From assembly GCA_022684035.1 (NCBI GenBank), contig JAJHSB010000018.1, positions 1 through 36,768 of the forward strand: a stretch of DNA of 36,768 nt, written 5' to 3'. The notes beneath the pieces are model-generated. The model saw only the letters and a list, made by a program, of their open reading frames with translations. It was not told where the DNA came from and did no database searches. Numbering within the stretch: position 1 is the stretch's first letter; the number at the start of each line of letters is the position of its first letter. Positions 1-8,237 of this stretch are shown here, one piece after another. The translations under genes were made by a program, and so were the position numbers. Source of the DNA: Candidatus Acetothermia bacterium. Lineage in GTDB: Bacteria; Bipolaricaulota; Bipolaricaulia; UBA7950.

Positions 1-1
1 A

Positions 2-288
2 CTTAAGAAGACAAGAATTGGAAGCAAGGTGAAAAAGAAGTATGATCAAACAAGAACTCCTTACAGAAGGGTCCTTGAGTCACCGTCGATATCTCAACAA
101 GCAAAGGAGAAGTTGAAACAGAACAGGAATATGATAAACTAAATCCGGTACAGTTGCAAAGGGAGATCACCAGAATGCAAGACGCACTGAGCAAGCTTGT
201 GCTGGCAAAGAGAGAATCAAGCAAGGAAGTCAAGCAAGATACCAAACCTTTGGAGTACATTTTAAATGAGGCAACAAGGTGTGTGTAA
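2..288 (+). pseudogene. C-terminal remnant of an integrase-core (rve/DDE) transposase, frameshifted
   Basis: Two frames together give a continuous C-terminal tail. Frame 2 (from position 2 to about 118) reads KKYDQTRTPYRRVLESP. Frame 1 (from about 121) continues with QEYDKLNPVQLQREI, a coiled-coil-like stretch, and a stop at 286-288. The order KKYD...TPY.R.LESP...LNP..L.REI is what I recall from the C-termini of integrase-type transposases in environmental genomes. The frame changes near 117-122, where about two extra bases sit, so the copy is broken. Its 5' part lies outside the window. The family call rests on memory of the motif. Confidence 0.55.
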
Positions 289-403
289 TCTGAAAACCAA
301 ACGCCTTGTAAAACCCGATCACACTTTGCCATGTCTCCGTTGTTTCCAAAATTACTCTCCCGTAGCCACTCCGATATGCTCTCCTGCAAAGTTCACACAC
401 TCC

Positions 404-420
404 ATTAAAGATCTGACCCC
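404..420. repeat. Single copy of a RAYT-type terminus motif
   Basis: ATTAAAGATCTGACCCC matches 16 of 17 bases of the right terminus of the element at 5337-5630 (ATTAAAGACCTGACCCC, 5612-5628). It lies between the transposase remnant and the ATPase gene with no opposite terminus recognised nearby, so it is probably a solo end left by decay. Confidence 0.5.
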
Positions 421-532
421 AATAGCTTTTCCCCTGGAGTTCAAATCTCCCTTCACTGTCAAAGTCCTATTTTTCGGACAGCCTCTCTTATTCCCCAGGA
501 ATAAAAGTATAAATTTGTGGAACAGAAGCGCA

Positions 533-3232
533 TCAGAGTGCTACCTGAGCCTGTTGCCTCTTTTTAAGCAGAGAGGCAATGCGCTTCTGAATTTCCACGA
601 CGATAATGACTGTGAAAGCCAATGGTATGATTATCGCCCAATCCGCCAGGCTCAGTGGAACTATTCTAAAGGCAACTTGGAGGAATGGCACATACAATAC
701 CATTAGCAGCATCGCAAACGACGAGGCACAAGCATATATTAGCCATTTATTGGTAAATGGCCCGAGCTGAAATAGGGAGTAATCTGGTGAACGGCAGTTA
801 GACGCATTGGCTAGTCTGAGACAAATTATAGCGACGAAAAACATTGTCATCGAATATGCTAGGTCGCCAGTGGTGTTCAACATCCAGTTATACAGTAGCA
901 ATGCCGTGACACCAATCCACGCCCCAACGCCGGGAATAAACAACAATGCGTGGCGATTGAATATGCTACTTTTAGGGTTACGAGGCGGCTTCTTCATCAC
1001 CCCTTTCTCTGGTGGTTCTACACCTAAGGCTACTGCTGGCGCCCCATCCATAAGCAAGTTTATAAATAGAATTAAGACGGGAGTGAGGGGTATAGGTAAA
1101 CCTACAAGAAGGGCAGCTATCATGGCCAATACTGCGCCCGCATTGCCGCTGAGCAGGTATGTGAGGTACTTCCTTATATTGGCAAAAATAGTTCTCCCTT
1201 CCTCCACTGCTGAAACGATGGAGGCAAAGTTGTCATCGGTAAGAACCATATCAGAAGCTTCCTTGGTGACGTCAGTGCCGGTGATACCCATAGCCACACC
1301 AATGCCAGCTTTTTTCAAAGCTGGAGCGTCATTGACCCCATCTCCAGTCATAGCCACGATATGTCCTTTCTTGATGAGGGCTTCAACAATTCGCAGCTTA
1401 TGGGCTGGAGAAACTCGAGCATAGACTTCTATTTTTTCGACTAAGGTTTCAAACTCCTCATCACTTAAGCTATCCAGCTCAGCCCCACTCACGGCAACCC
1501 CTTCCTTAAGTAAGCCTAATTCCTTAGCAATGGCAATAGCAGTTAGCTTATGGTCACCGGTTATCATCACTGACTTTATGCCTGCCTGGTCGCAAAGCTT
1601 TACTGCTTCCTTAACTTCTTCCCGAGGTGGGTCAATCATCCCGGCAAGACCAACAAAGACCATATCTTGCTCTATGGCTTGGGTAACGGCAGGGTTAGTG
1701 GGCAACCGTCTATATGCCAAACCCAAGACACGCAGCGCGTCACCAGCCATCGTCTGAGCTACAGACAGGACATCATCTTTATCCTTATCAGTTAATTGTT
1801 TTTCTTCCCCGTTAGCATAGATATAGCGGCAAGAGTCCAGTATTACCTCGGGGGCGCCTTTAGAATAGGCAACCTTTCCTTGAGGCGTTTGATGGACGGT
1901 GGTCATTCTTTTTGTCTCTGAGGAAAAGGGGATTTCATCGATGCGAGGTGACTGGCTACTGAGTTCTTCTTGCCACAAACCAGCTTTAGCTGCGGCCACA
2001 ACGAAAGCACCCTCAGTAGGGTCGCCTTTAATCTCCCAACGACCATCACCTGAAGTCAAGGAAGTATCATTGCACAGACTGCCTGCCCTAAGTAGTGTTT
2101 CTAAAGCAGTGTCTTGCCTTGGCTCAACAACCTTGCCATCAAGATGAAACTCACCTTTAGGTTCGTAACCCGTCCCGGTAACATCAATTAGCTTACCAGC
2201 GGTATAGATGCGGCGGAGGGTCATCTCGTCCTGAGTGAGGGTGCCGGTCTTATCCGAGCAAATAAATGTGGTGCTACCTAAGGTTTCTACTGCCGGAAGC
2301 TTTCTTATTAACGCACGACGTTTTACCATCCGTCGGGCGGCAAGAGATAAAGTGACTACCACCACTGCCGGCAAGGCTTCAGGTATTATGGCTACTGCAA
2401 GAGCTACACCCCAAACGAACATCTCAAAGATGTCATATCCCCTTACCACCCCAGCGGTAGCTATTAGCACAGCTAAAACAAGTGCTATTGTTCCTATCAC
2501 TTTTCCCAGCCGGTCAATGTTAACCTGAAGGGGAGTCCGCTCTGTTTTGACTTCCTGGAGCCAGGTAGCAATTTTGCCAAATTCGGTAGCCATACCAGTG
2601 GCAGTTATAATTGCTTTGCCCCGACCATAAACAGCGGCTGTTCCCATAAACACCATATTTCGCCTGTCTCCCACACTTACCTCGCCTTCTATAGGCTCCC
2701 TTATCTTATCTATAGGAGCGGATTCTCCAGTGAGAGGAGCTTCCTCTGTCCTTAGGTTTACAGATTCAATAAGGCGAGCGTCAGCCGGTATCCGGTCGCC
2801 AGTCCTAAGCAAAATGATGTCTCCGGGGACAAGCTCTCTAGCAGCTATTTCTGTTTCTTTACCATCCCTCAATGCTGATGCCGTAGGTGCTGCCATCCTT
2901 TTTAGGGCTTCCATAGCCCTCTCGGCTTTATACTCCTGGATAAAGCCCAAGATGCCGGCAAGAAGGACGATGGCAAAAATAAGAATAGCTTCCCCCTCTT
3001 TTCCTTGAATAGCCGATATGACGGTAGCAATAAGGAGGATAAGAATCAGGTAGTTCTTGAACTGCTCAAGGAGAAGTAGCCAAGGAGAGATTTTCTTCTT
3101 CTTTGCCAGCTCATTGGGTCCGAATTGAGATAGTCGTTTCTGGGCTTCCTTCTGGCTTAAGCCGTCAGAACTTGCATTGAGGGAACTTATAACTTCGTCT
3201 GATTTTAGATTGTACCAATTCTCTTTAGGCAT
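533..3232 (-). CDS. P2-type cation-transporting ATPase (Ca2+-ATPase-like)
   Basis: An integral membrane ATPase of 899 residues that would pump a cation, most likely Ca2+, using an aspartyl-phosphate intermediate. Visible parts in order are an N-terminal cation-ATPase segment (1-75), the actuator motif TGES (168-171), the M4 motif PEALP (284-288, the ion-binding kink of P2A pumps), the phosphorylation site DKTGT (327-331), the hinge TGDGVNDAPALKKAGIG, and M5-M6 with NLLMDGAPAVALG where SERCA-type pumps have NLVTDGLPA. The start at 3232 is preferred over an in-frame start at 3397: MPKENWYNL has the usual family N-terminus and a GGAGG six bases upstream, while the 55-residue extension looks like non-coding sequence. 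The gene is divergent from the ABC permease at 3440. Ca2+ rather than another divalent ion is inferred. Confidence 0.92.
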   Translation of the reverse strand: MPKENWYNLKSDEVISSLNASSDGLSQKEAQKRLSQFGPNELAKKKKISPWLLLLEQFKNYLILILLIATVISAIQGKEGEAILIFAIVLLAGILGFIQEYKAERAMEALKRMAAPTASALRDGKETEIAARELVPGDIILLRTGDRIPADARLIESVNLRTEEAPLTGESAPIDKIREPIEGEVSVGDRRNMVFMGTAAVYGRGKAIITATGMATEFGKIATWLQEVKTERTPLQVNIDRLGKVIGTIALVLAVLIATAGVVRGYDIFEMFVWGVALAVAIIPEALPAVVVVTLSLAARRMVKRRALIRKLPAVETLGSTTFICSDKTGTLTQDEMTLRRIYTAGKLIDVTGTGYEPKGEFHLDGKVVEPRQDTALETLLRAGSLCNDTSLTSGDGRWEIKGDPTEGAFVVAAAKAGLWQEELSSQSPRIDEIPFSSETKRMTTVHQTPQGKVAYSKGAPEVILDSCRYIYANGEEKQLTDKDKDDVLSVAQTMAGDALRVLGLAYRRLPTNPAVTQAIEQDMVFVGLAGMIDPPREEVKEAVKLCDQAGIKSVMITGDHKLTAIAIAKELGLLKEGVAVSGAELDSLSDEEFETLVEKIEVYARVSPAHKLRIVEALIKKGHIVAMTGDGVNDAPALKKAGIGVAMGITGTDVTKEASDMVLTDDNFASIVSAVEEGRTIFANIRKYLTYLLSGNAGAVLAMIAALLVGLPIPLTPVLILFINLLMDGAPAVALGVEPPEKGVMKKPPRNPKSSIFNRHALLFIPGVGAWIGVTALLLYNWMLNTTGDLAYSMTMFFVAIICLRLANASNCRSPDYSLFQLGPFTNKWLIYACASSFAMLLMVLYVPFLQVAFRIVPLSLADWAIIIPLAFTVIIVVEIQKRIASLLKKRQQAQVAL

Positions 3233-3339
3233 ATCATACCTCCAAAAAAATTTTAAAGTCGGGTGATTACTGTCGACATATCGTAAGACCCCATGTCGTA
3301 ATGGCAGTAACTGCTGAGAAGAGCAAAAGCGTAAGTGGG

Positions 3340-3370
3340 TTAGGACGAGGTGATGAGATAATGTTATAAT
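3340..3370 (+). promoter_or_regulatory. Possible promoter for the 3440-5315 ABC operon
   Basis: A perfect TATAAT lies at 3365-3370, 69 bases before the permease start. The best -35-like hexamer, TTAGGA at 3340-3345, is weak and gives a 19-base spacer. The gap is shared with the divergent ATPase gene, whose own promoter I could not place. Confidence 0.3.
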
Positions 3371-3439
3371 GTTAATGTTAAAAACGCAAGTATTCACGAA
3401 TAACAGTTAAGTTTTATTTTTAAAGTAGGAGGGATTTAC

Positions 3440-4558
3440 ATGATCGGTTTACTGAAGTTTGCGTTAAAGAACATTCTTCGCCGGCGCACCCGCACTCTGC
3501 TTACGATAGGAGGCATTAGTATAGGTATTGCAACAATTGTAACTCTCGGCATATTAGCAGCCGGGATTCAACATTCCATGGGAAGGGTACTAATGCCTGC
3601 TGGGGTTGATTTAACGATAACTGAAGCAGGTGTAGGTGATCTAATAATGAGTAGAATCACAACCAAGCAGTTGCAAAAGATACAAACAATTGAGGGAGTA
3701 GAAACAGCATTTGGCCAGCTTGTTTCAGTTACCCGAACAGATATAAGTCCATTTTTCATGATATTTGGCATGCATCGGCAAGATTTGAAGATAGCTGGGT
3801 TTGAAATAGTAGAGGGACGAGATTTTGCCGATGGCAGCAATGAGGTAATTATGGGGAGGATGGCCGCAACTAATTTTAATAAAGAGGTAGGTGATAATAT
3901 CGTTTTAGGAATTAGAACACACAAGATCGTTGGCATCTACGAATCAGGAAATCCAATACAAGATGGCGGCGCAGTCCTTCCGATAGATGTATTGTGGGCA
4001 AACAACAATGAAGCTCGTGAATTTACAATGGTTTTAGTTGACGTAGCTGATGTTGTAGATGTTGGTGGACTCGGGCAAAAGATCGAGGAAGTATTCGATG
4101 GAGAAGTCATTGCCCTATCTTCAATCGCTGAGCTTGGAAAGATCGATCAAGGAATGGAGATTATCAACTTTGCCGTATACGCAATATCACTCCTTGCTGT
4201 CGTAATCGGCGGAATAGGTGCCATGAATACTATCATGATGAGCGTCTTTGAACGGACAAGAGAGATAGGGATACTACGTGCGGTAGGTTGGTCAAGAAAA
4301 AGAGTTTTTGCCATGATCTTAAATGAATCCATAATCATAGGAATTTGCGCAACGGTTATCGGCGTTCTTCTAGGAATTCTGGTTATAGCTTTCATAATGA
4401 CCTTCCCCACAGCAAAAGCACTTATACAACCGGTTTATTCTGAAGTTATCTTTGTAATCGCAGTAATCGTAGGAATTCTAGTCAGCGTAATAGGCGGAAC
4501 ATATCCCGCTATCAGGGCTACTAAATTTGCTCCAACGGAGGCTTTGCGCTATGAATGA
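3440..4558 (+). CDS. MacB/FtsX-family ABC transporter permease
   Basis: A 372-residue inner-membrane permease of the MacB/LolC/FtsX type. Residues 1-45 hold the conserved N-terminal stretch FALKNILRRRTRTLLTIGGI and the first membrane helix. Residues 45-230 form the extracytoplasmic MacB-PCD-like domain. Three more helices lie in the C-terminal third, with GGIGAMNTIMMSVFERTREIG before the coupling region and the usual ending YPAIRATKFAPTEALRYE. AGGAGGG precedes the ATG. The stop overlaps the start of the ATPase gene (ATG at 4551, TGA at 4556-4558), so the two are translationally coupled. This architecture suits mechanotransmission (peptide, lipoprotein or drug release) rather than bulk transport. 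The substrate is unknown. Confidence 0.9.
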   Translation: MIGLLKFALKNILRRRTRTLLTIGGISIGIATIVTLGILAAGIQHSMGRVLMPAGVDLTITEAGVGDLIMSRITTKQLQKIQTIEGVETAFGQLVSVTRTDISPFFMIFGMHRQDLKIAGFEIVEGRDFADGSNEVIMGRMAATNFNKEVGDNIVLGIRTHKIVGIYESGNPIQDGGAVLPIDVLWANNNEAREFTMVLVDVADVVDVGGLGQKIEEVFDGEVIALSSIAELGKIDQGMEIINFAVYAISLLAVVIGGIGAMNTIMMSVFERTREIGILRAVGWSRKRVFAMILNESIIIGICATVIGVLLGILVIAFIMTFPTAKALIQPVYSEVIFVIAVIVGILVSVIGGTYPAIRATKFAPTEALRYE

Positions 4559-5315
4559 TATTTATGCCAGAAATATCCATAAGCACTATGATAATGGCCG
4601 GATCAGGGCACTAAACGGTGTAAACCTGGATATAGCCAATGGTGAATTTGTTGCTCTCATGGGGCCTTCGGGCTGCGGTAAATCCACTCTTTTGCATATG
4701 GTCGGAGGCTTAGACAAACCGGACTTGGGCAAATTAGTTGTAGCTGACCAGGATCTTATAAAAACGAGGGATCTTACAAGTTTTAGAGCAAGAACTGTTG
4801 GGTTTGTTTTTCAACTGCATAACTTACTACCATCGCTTACAGCGATAGAGAATGTAATGATCCCGATGCATGAAATCAGACAGTCAGAAAGTTCAAGGAG
4901 AAAGCGCGCGCTCGAACTTTTAGACAAAGTAGGAATATCAAAGCGAGTATCTGGTTTACCATCTCAACTATCCGGAGGAGAGCGGCAGCGGGTAGCAATC
5001 GCCCGAGCCCTTGCAAACTCACCACCCATAATTCTGGCTGATGAGCCAACAGGAAACTTAGACTCAAAAAATGGCGAACAAATAATGGCACTTCTAACGC
5101 AAATTTGGAAGACAGACGGGACTACCCTGCTTATTATTACCCATGATATGTCAGTTGCGCAACGAGCCCAACGCATGTTGTACATGCGCGATGGTGAACT
5201 CTCTAATAATTTACCTCACTCCCTGTGCGATGACACAGGGTCAGCTATTAGCTTTGGGGGTTGTTTTCCAGGAACGAAAAGAGATTCGGAGCGCGATATC
5301 GAGGTCAGAAGCTGA
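4551..5315 (+). CDS. MacB/LolD-type ABC transporter ATP-binding protein
   Basis: The ATPase partner of the permease at 3440, 254 residues. It has Walker A GPSGCGKST (38-46), the Q-loop in FVFQLHNLLPSLTAIENV, signature LSGGERQRVAIARAL, Walker B ILADEPTGNLD and the H-loop in IITHD. The start at 4551 has GGAGG nine bases upstream and overlaps the permease stop. An upstream in-frame start at 4527 would sit inside the permease gene without an SD. The fold should end near LYMRDGEL, but the frame runs on for about 30 residues of low-quality sequence through a perfect hairpin at 5221-5240. The normal stop may therefore have been lost, or the tail derives from adjoining repeat DNA. Confidence 0.9.
   Translation: MNDIYARNIHKHYDNGRIRALNGVNLDIANGEFVALMGPSGCGKSTLLHMVGGLDKPDLGKLVVADQDLIKTRDLTSFRARTVGFVFQLHNLLPSLTAIENVMIPMHEIRQSESSRRKRALELLDKVGISKRVSGLPSQLSGGERQRVAIARALANSPPIILADEPTGNLDSKNGEQIMALLTQIWKTDGTTLLIITHDMSVAQRAQRMLYMRDGELSNNLPHSLCDDTGSAISFGGCFPGTKRDSERDIEVRS
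5221..5240. repeat. Perfect inverted repeat inside the 3' end of the ABC ATPase gene
   Basis: CCCTGTG (5221-5227) and CACAGGG (5234-5240) form a 7-bp stem with a 6-base loop. There is no T-run after it, so it is not a standard terminator. It marks the point where the coding sequence stops resembling an ABC ATPase. Confidence 0.5.
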
Positions 5316-5336
5316 TGAAGAGTGACATGTAGTGAT

Positions 5337-5630
5337 ATGGGGTCAGGTCTTTACTTTTGATATTTCTCTCGTAACTGCTCAGGTTGTCAGGTTCACGGTT
5401 CAGAGATTCACAGTTGTCAAATTCATGCTTGATTGGTTTAACCCCTGGGCCTGGCCAGGGATAGGCCTTGAACTGTGAACCCGGAACCTTGAACCTAAAA
5501 ATGTTTTTCTCTCGTTTCCTCTGGAGGGCACGTGATATACTGCACCGTCATACTCTTCTTAGCGGTCTTGCCATGCAGTAAGCTCATATTGAAGCAAGAC
5601 TCAATGTCAAGATTAAAGACCTGACCCCAT
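5337..5630. repeat. MITE-like palindromic element with 17-bp terminal inverted repeats
   Basis: ATGGGGTCAGGTCTTTA (5337-5353) is the exact reverse complement of TAAAGACCTGACCCCAT (5614-5630). The GGGGTCAGGTCTT end is one I associate with RAYT and other Y1-transposase-linked repeats in environmental genomes. Inside is a second palindrome, 5389-5415 against 5471-5496, built of 7-bp units (GGTTCAC, GGTTCAG; CCTTGAA, CTGTGAA, CCCGGAA, CCTTGAA). At its centre is a hairpin CCCTGG-6-CCAGGG (5443-5460). No gene is seen in the whole gap 5316-5658 between the two converging ABC operons. Confidence 0.7.
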
Positions 5631-5658
5631 GCCTTATTACAATGTAATCCTTATAGGT

Positions 5659-6861
5659 CTACTCATGCCTTAAGGCCTCAATCGGCCTCATTTTGGCGGC
5701 TCGTCTGGCAGGATAGAGCCCACTGATAATTCCGGTTACGAGAGCAATTATTAATCCTCCGACTAAGACATCAGGGCCGATGATAAGCGGCATATCAGCA
5801 ATGATGAATCCGGAAATAAATGTGCTCACAACGGCGCTAATAGCTACCCCTGCTAAAACGCCTAATAATCCCCCGATCAAACTAATAGTGGCCGCTTCCA
5901 CCAGAAACAGATAGAGAACATCTTCACTCGTTGCTCCGATTGCCTTCATAATGCCTATCTCTCGTGTCCTTTCGATTACTGATATTAACATAATATTTAC
6001 AATTCCTATGCCCCCTACAATAAGCGCAATGAAGGCGATACCGATAACAAAAGCTTGTATGATGAGAAAAACCGTCTCCACTCGACCCAACAATCCTTCT
6101 ACGGATGTTGCAGTAGTTAACCCAGTTACACCATGCCTTTCGTCCAGCAATTCTTCGATTTGGTCTTCGATTTCATCAACCCGGGCTAAGTCATCAATTC
6201 GTACCAGCATAAGCATCACATTGTCAGACTGTGTGATTTCTCTTGCTGTTTCTTTGGGAAGCAGCACCCGGTGACTAACATCCAGAGCGGCAAGGTCATA
6301 AGCCATAATGCCGACTATGGTGAGATCTACCCCATTAATTGTCAAGGTATCACCAACTTTCAGCTCTGCTTCAAGCCACCTGTTTAGATGTTTAAGGGTT
6401 GAGGCACTGACTATCGCTTCTCTAGTCGCACCTTCTCTGATTAGCCTTCCTTCTTTAAGTTGAACAGCACCTCCCAGAAATCTTCCGATATCGGCCGGAT
6501 CACCTCCCATTAATTCGACCGGTGCAAATCGCCCTTCATATCCTGCCTCGGCAATCTCAATCATCCAGCTGGAGACATCTGCAACCCCAGCAATCTCCTT
6601 CACTGCCTCCCCATCTTCTTCCGTAAACGAGCCATAAGAGACAAAGTCTCTACCGGGAATCACATGTCCAGGAAGCACTCTGATAATATCCACCGTTCCC
6701 TCAAACCTTTCTCCTACAGCCTGTACCATACTTTGGCCGATAATTATCAGAGAGACTATGGCAGCGATACCCACTGCTATGCTGAGGAGAGTTAAAAATG
6801 AACGCAGTTTGTGTTCTTTGAGATTTCTGTAGGCCAATCTTATCTTATTCAGTATTCTCAT
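5659..6861 (-). CDS. MacB-family ABC transporter permease
   Basis: A 400-residue MacB-type permease. The N-terminus RLAYRNLKEHKLRSFLTLLSIAVG has the classic pre-helix and first membrane segment (1-45). A large extracytoplasmic MacB-PCD domain follows (about 45-270). The C-terminal three-helix bundle includes GGIGIVNIMLISVIERTREIG and ends YPARRAAKMRPIEALRHE. GGAGG precedes the ATG, and the stop of the upstream ATPase gene overlaps the start (ATGA). This is a second system of the same family as 3440-5315, in the opposite orientation. The two permeases differ clearly outside the conserved motifs, so this is not a recent duplication. The substrate is unknown. Confidence 0.92.
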   Translation of the reverse strand: MRILNKIRLAYRNLKEHKLRSFLTLLSIAVGIAAIVSLIIIGQSMVQAVGERFEGTVDIIRVLPGHVIPGRDFVSYGSFTEEDGEAVKEIAGVADVSSWMIEIAEAGYEGRFAPVELMGGDPADIGRFLGGAVQLKEGRLIREGATREAIVSASTLKHLNRWLEAELKVGDTLTINGVDLTIVGIMAYDLAALDVSHRVLLPKETAREITQSDNVMLMLVRIDDLARVDEIEDQIEELLDERHGVTGLTTATSVEGLLGRVETVFLIIQAFVIGIAFIALIVGGIGIVNIMLISVIERTREIGIMKAIGATSEDVLYLFLVEAATISLIGGLLGVLAGVAISAVVSTFISGFIIADMPLIIGPDVLVGGLIIALVTGIISGLYPARRAAKMRPIEALRHE

Positions 6862-7547
6862 GTTTGTTCCTCCTGTTCTGATTGATTATTTATAAACTGT
6901 CCATCTTTCATCTGCAGAACCCTGTGGGCAGTGCCAGCAACCGCGGGGTCATGAGTAACTACTACCACTGTCCGCCCCTCTCTATTTAACTCCGTCAGTA
7001 TCTTCATTACTGCGGCACCGGTCTTGCTGTCAAGATTGCCGGTTGGTTCATCGCCGACAATGAGCAAGGGGTCATTACTTAACGCCCTGGCAATTGCCAC
7101 TCTTTGCTGCTCTCCACCGCTTAGCTCAGATGGCTTGTGCTTCATTCTCTCCTGCATTTCTACCATCTCAAGCAGTGTGGCTGCCCTTTCAGATGTCTTG
7201 TTATTATCTTTTCCGGCGAACATCATCGGAAGCATTACATTCTCAAGGGCATTCAATGTTGGGATTAAATTGTAACTTTGAAATATGAATCCAATCTTAT
7301 CTCGCCTGATTTTGGCCAGTGCCTTATCGCTCAGGTGCGCTATATCTATGCTATCAATGGAAATTGTTCCGCTCGTTGGCTTATCGATACAACTCAGTAC
7401 GTTCAAAAGCGTAGATTTCCCACATCCCGATGGCCCCTGTATTGCAACAAACTCCCCTTGTTTAACATTGAAATCAATACCATTTAAAGCTCTTATCTCT
7501 ATGGTGCCTATGCCATAGACTTTTGTGATGCTTGTTGCCTGAATCAC
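6858..7547 (-). CDS. MacB/LolD-type ABC transporter ATP-binding protein
   Basis: A 229-residue ATPase partner for the permease at 5659. It has Walker A GPSGCGKST (38-46), Q-loop IFQSYNLIPTLNALENV, signature LSGGEQQRVAIARAL, Walker B LIVGDEPTGNLDSKTG and an H-loop VVTHD. I prefer a GTG start at 7547: the protein then begins MIQATSITKVYGIGTIEIRAL, the normal family N-terminus, with GAGG nine bases upstream. A TTG 12 codons earlier (7583) is the alternative. Walker B has Gly instead of the usual Ala or hydrophobic residue before DEP, which is common in this family. A likely promoter lies at 7632-7661. Confidence 0.92.
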   Translation of the reverse strand: MIQATSITKVYGIGTIEIRALNGIDFNVKQGEFVAIQGPSGCGKSTLLNVLSCIDKPTSGTISIDSIDIAHLSDKALAKIRRDKIGFIFQSYNLIPTLNALENVMLPMMFAGKDNNKTSERAATLLEMVEMQERMKHKPSELSGGEQQRVAIARALSNDPLLIVGDEPTGNLDSKTGAAVMKILTELNREGRTVVVVTHDPAVAGTAHRVLQMKDGQFINNQSEQEEQT

Positions 7548-7631
7548 TTTGACTCGCCTCTTGCATATGAGAACCGTTTGCAATACTTACAATATTCTTT
7601 TCTTTCCAAGATTCTTTATGTTGGCTAATAT

Positions 7632-7661
7632 AGAGTACCACGCCCTCCACCGAGCTGTCAA
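7632..7661 (-). promoter_or_regulatory. Likely sigma70-type promoter for the minus-strand ABC operon
   Basis: On the minus strand TTGACA (7661-7656) is followed after 18 bases by TACTCT (7637-7632). The -35 is perfect and the -10 weak. It lies about 85 bases before the GTG start of the ABC ATPase, in an otherwise featureless 215-base gap. Confidence 0.45.
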
Positions 7662-7762
7662 GGACTCTTGAAATTGGTATACTGGAAGTCCGTTCAGGTT
7701 TTTGGAAAAACTTATCTGTTACATGGAAATGACCATACACTTTTTGGAGAGGAACCAAATAC

Positions 7763-8224
7763 TTAAACTCCTTTCCTCCCTACAATCTCCTCCATCTCTA
7801 CCGGAGATTTCACTATACGGTTATGATCTAGATATAGCTTCCGTAGCTGCTCTCGGGATTCGATCTTCAGGTCCGGATGCGGCGGGGGGGAAAATACCGC
7901 CACGAAACTCGCTGTCTTTCTCCCGGAGTTCTTTACTTCAAAAGGTGTCCCGAGTTCCAGGGGGACAAGAAGGGCCGTCTCTGGAGTAATCTCGAACTTC
8001 TCCTCTCCATAGGTAATCTCCAAAGTCCCATCAAGGATATAGATTGCCCGTTCAAGCATTTCCGCTTCCTTCTCCTTTTTAGAACCCATCACCATTTTTC
8101 TTCCCGGCAACAGATAGGTCACATTCATATAGAGATTTTTACCGAAGAGTAATGGCTTGTACCATTCCGGATCATGGAAATATCCCTCCACCTCGTTAAC
8201 CTTCACCAACTGTTTCTCTGCCAT
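7763..8224 (-). CDS. Small cupin-domain protein
   Basis: A 153-residue soluble protein with a single cupin-like beta-barrel pattern: LPGRKMVMGSKKEKEAEMLERAIYILDGTLEITYGEEKFEITPETALLVPLELGTPFEVKNSG resembles cupin motifs 1 and 2. The usual metal-binding His pair of motif 1 is not evident, so metal binding or catalysis is uncertain. The start at 8224 has GGAGG eight bases upstream. An in-frame ATG 12 codons earlier lies inside the end of the ATPase gene. Only 13 bases separate it from the P1B ATPase, so it is probably the last gene of the csoR-ATPase operon. Its role there, for example as a sensor or chaperone, is unknown. Confidence 0.75.
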   Translation of the reverse strand: MAEKQLVKVNEVEGYFHDPEWYKPLLFGKNLYMNVTYLLPGRKMVMGSKKEKEAEMLERAIYILDGTLEITYGEEKFEITPETALLVPLELGTPFEVKNSGRKTASFVAVFSPPPHPDLKIESREQLRKLYLDHNRIVKSPVEMEEIVGRKGV

Positions 8225-8237
8225 CTTACGTTCCTCC

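Noticed and set aside
436-456. tRNA T-arm-like sequence GGAGTTCAAATCTCC
   Set aside because: The T-stem has only four pairs, and no acceptor stem, anticodon arm or D-arm could be found around it.
488-504. Hairpin TTATTCC-CCA-GGAATAA after the P2 ATPase as a terminator
   Set aside because: The stem is AT-rich and no T-run follows on the minus strand.
807-1424. Long plus-strand frame (205 codons) opposite the P2-type ATPase, and similar antisense frames elsewhere
   Set aside because: It mirrors the codon structure of a clear gene on the other strand, has no SD and no family features.
3233-3397. 55-residue N-terminal extension of the P2-type ATPase
   Set aside because: No SD, non-family sequence, and a strong SD directly precedes the internal ATG at 3232.
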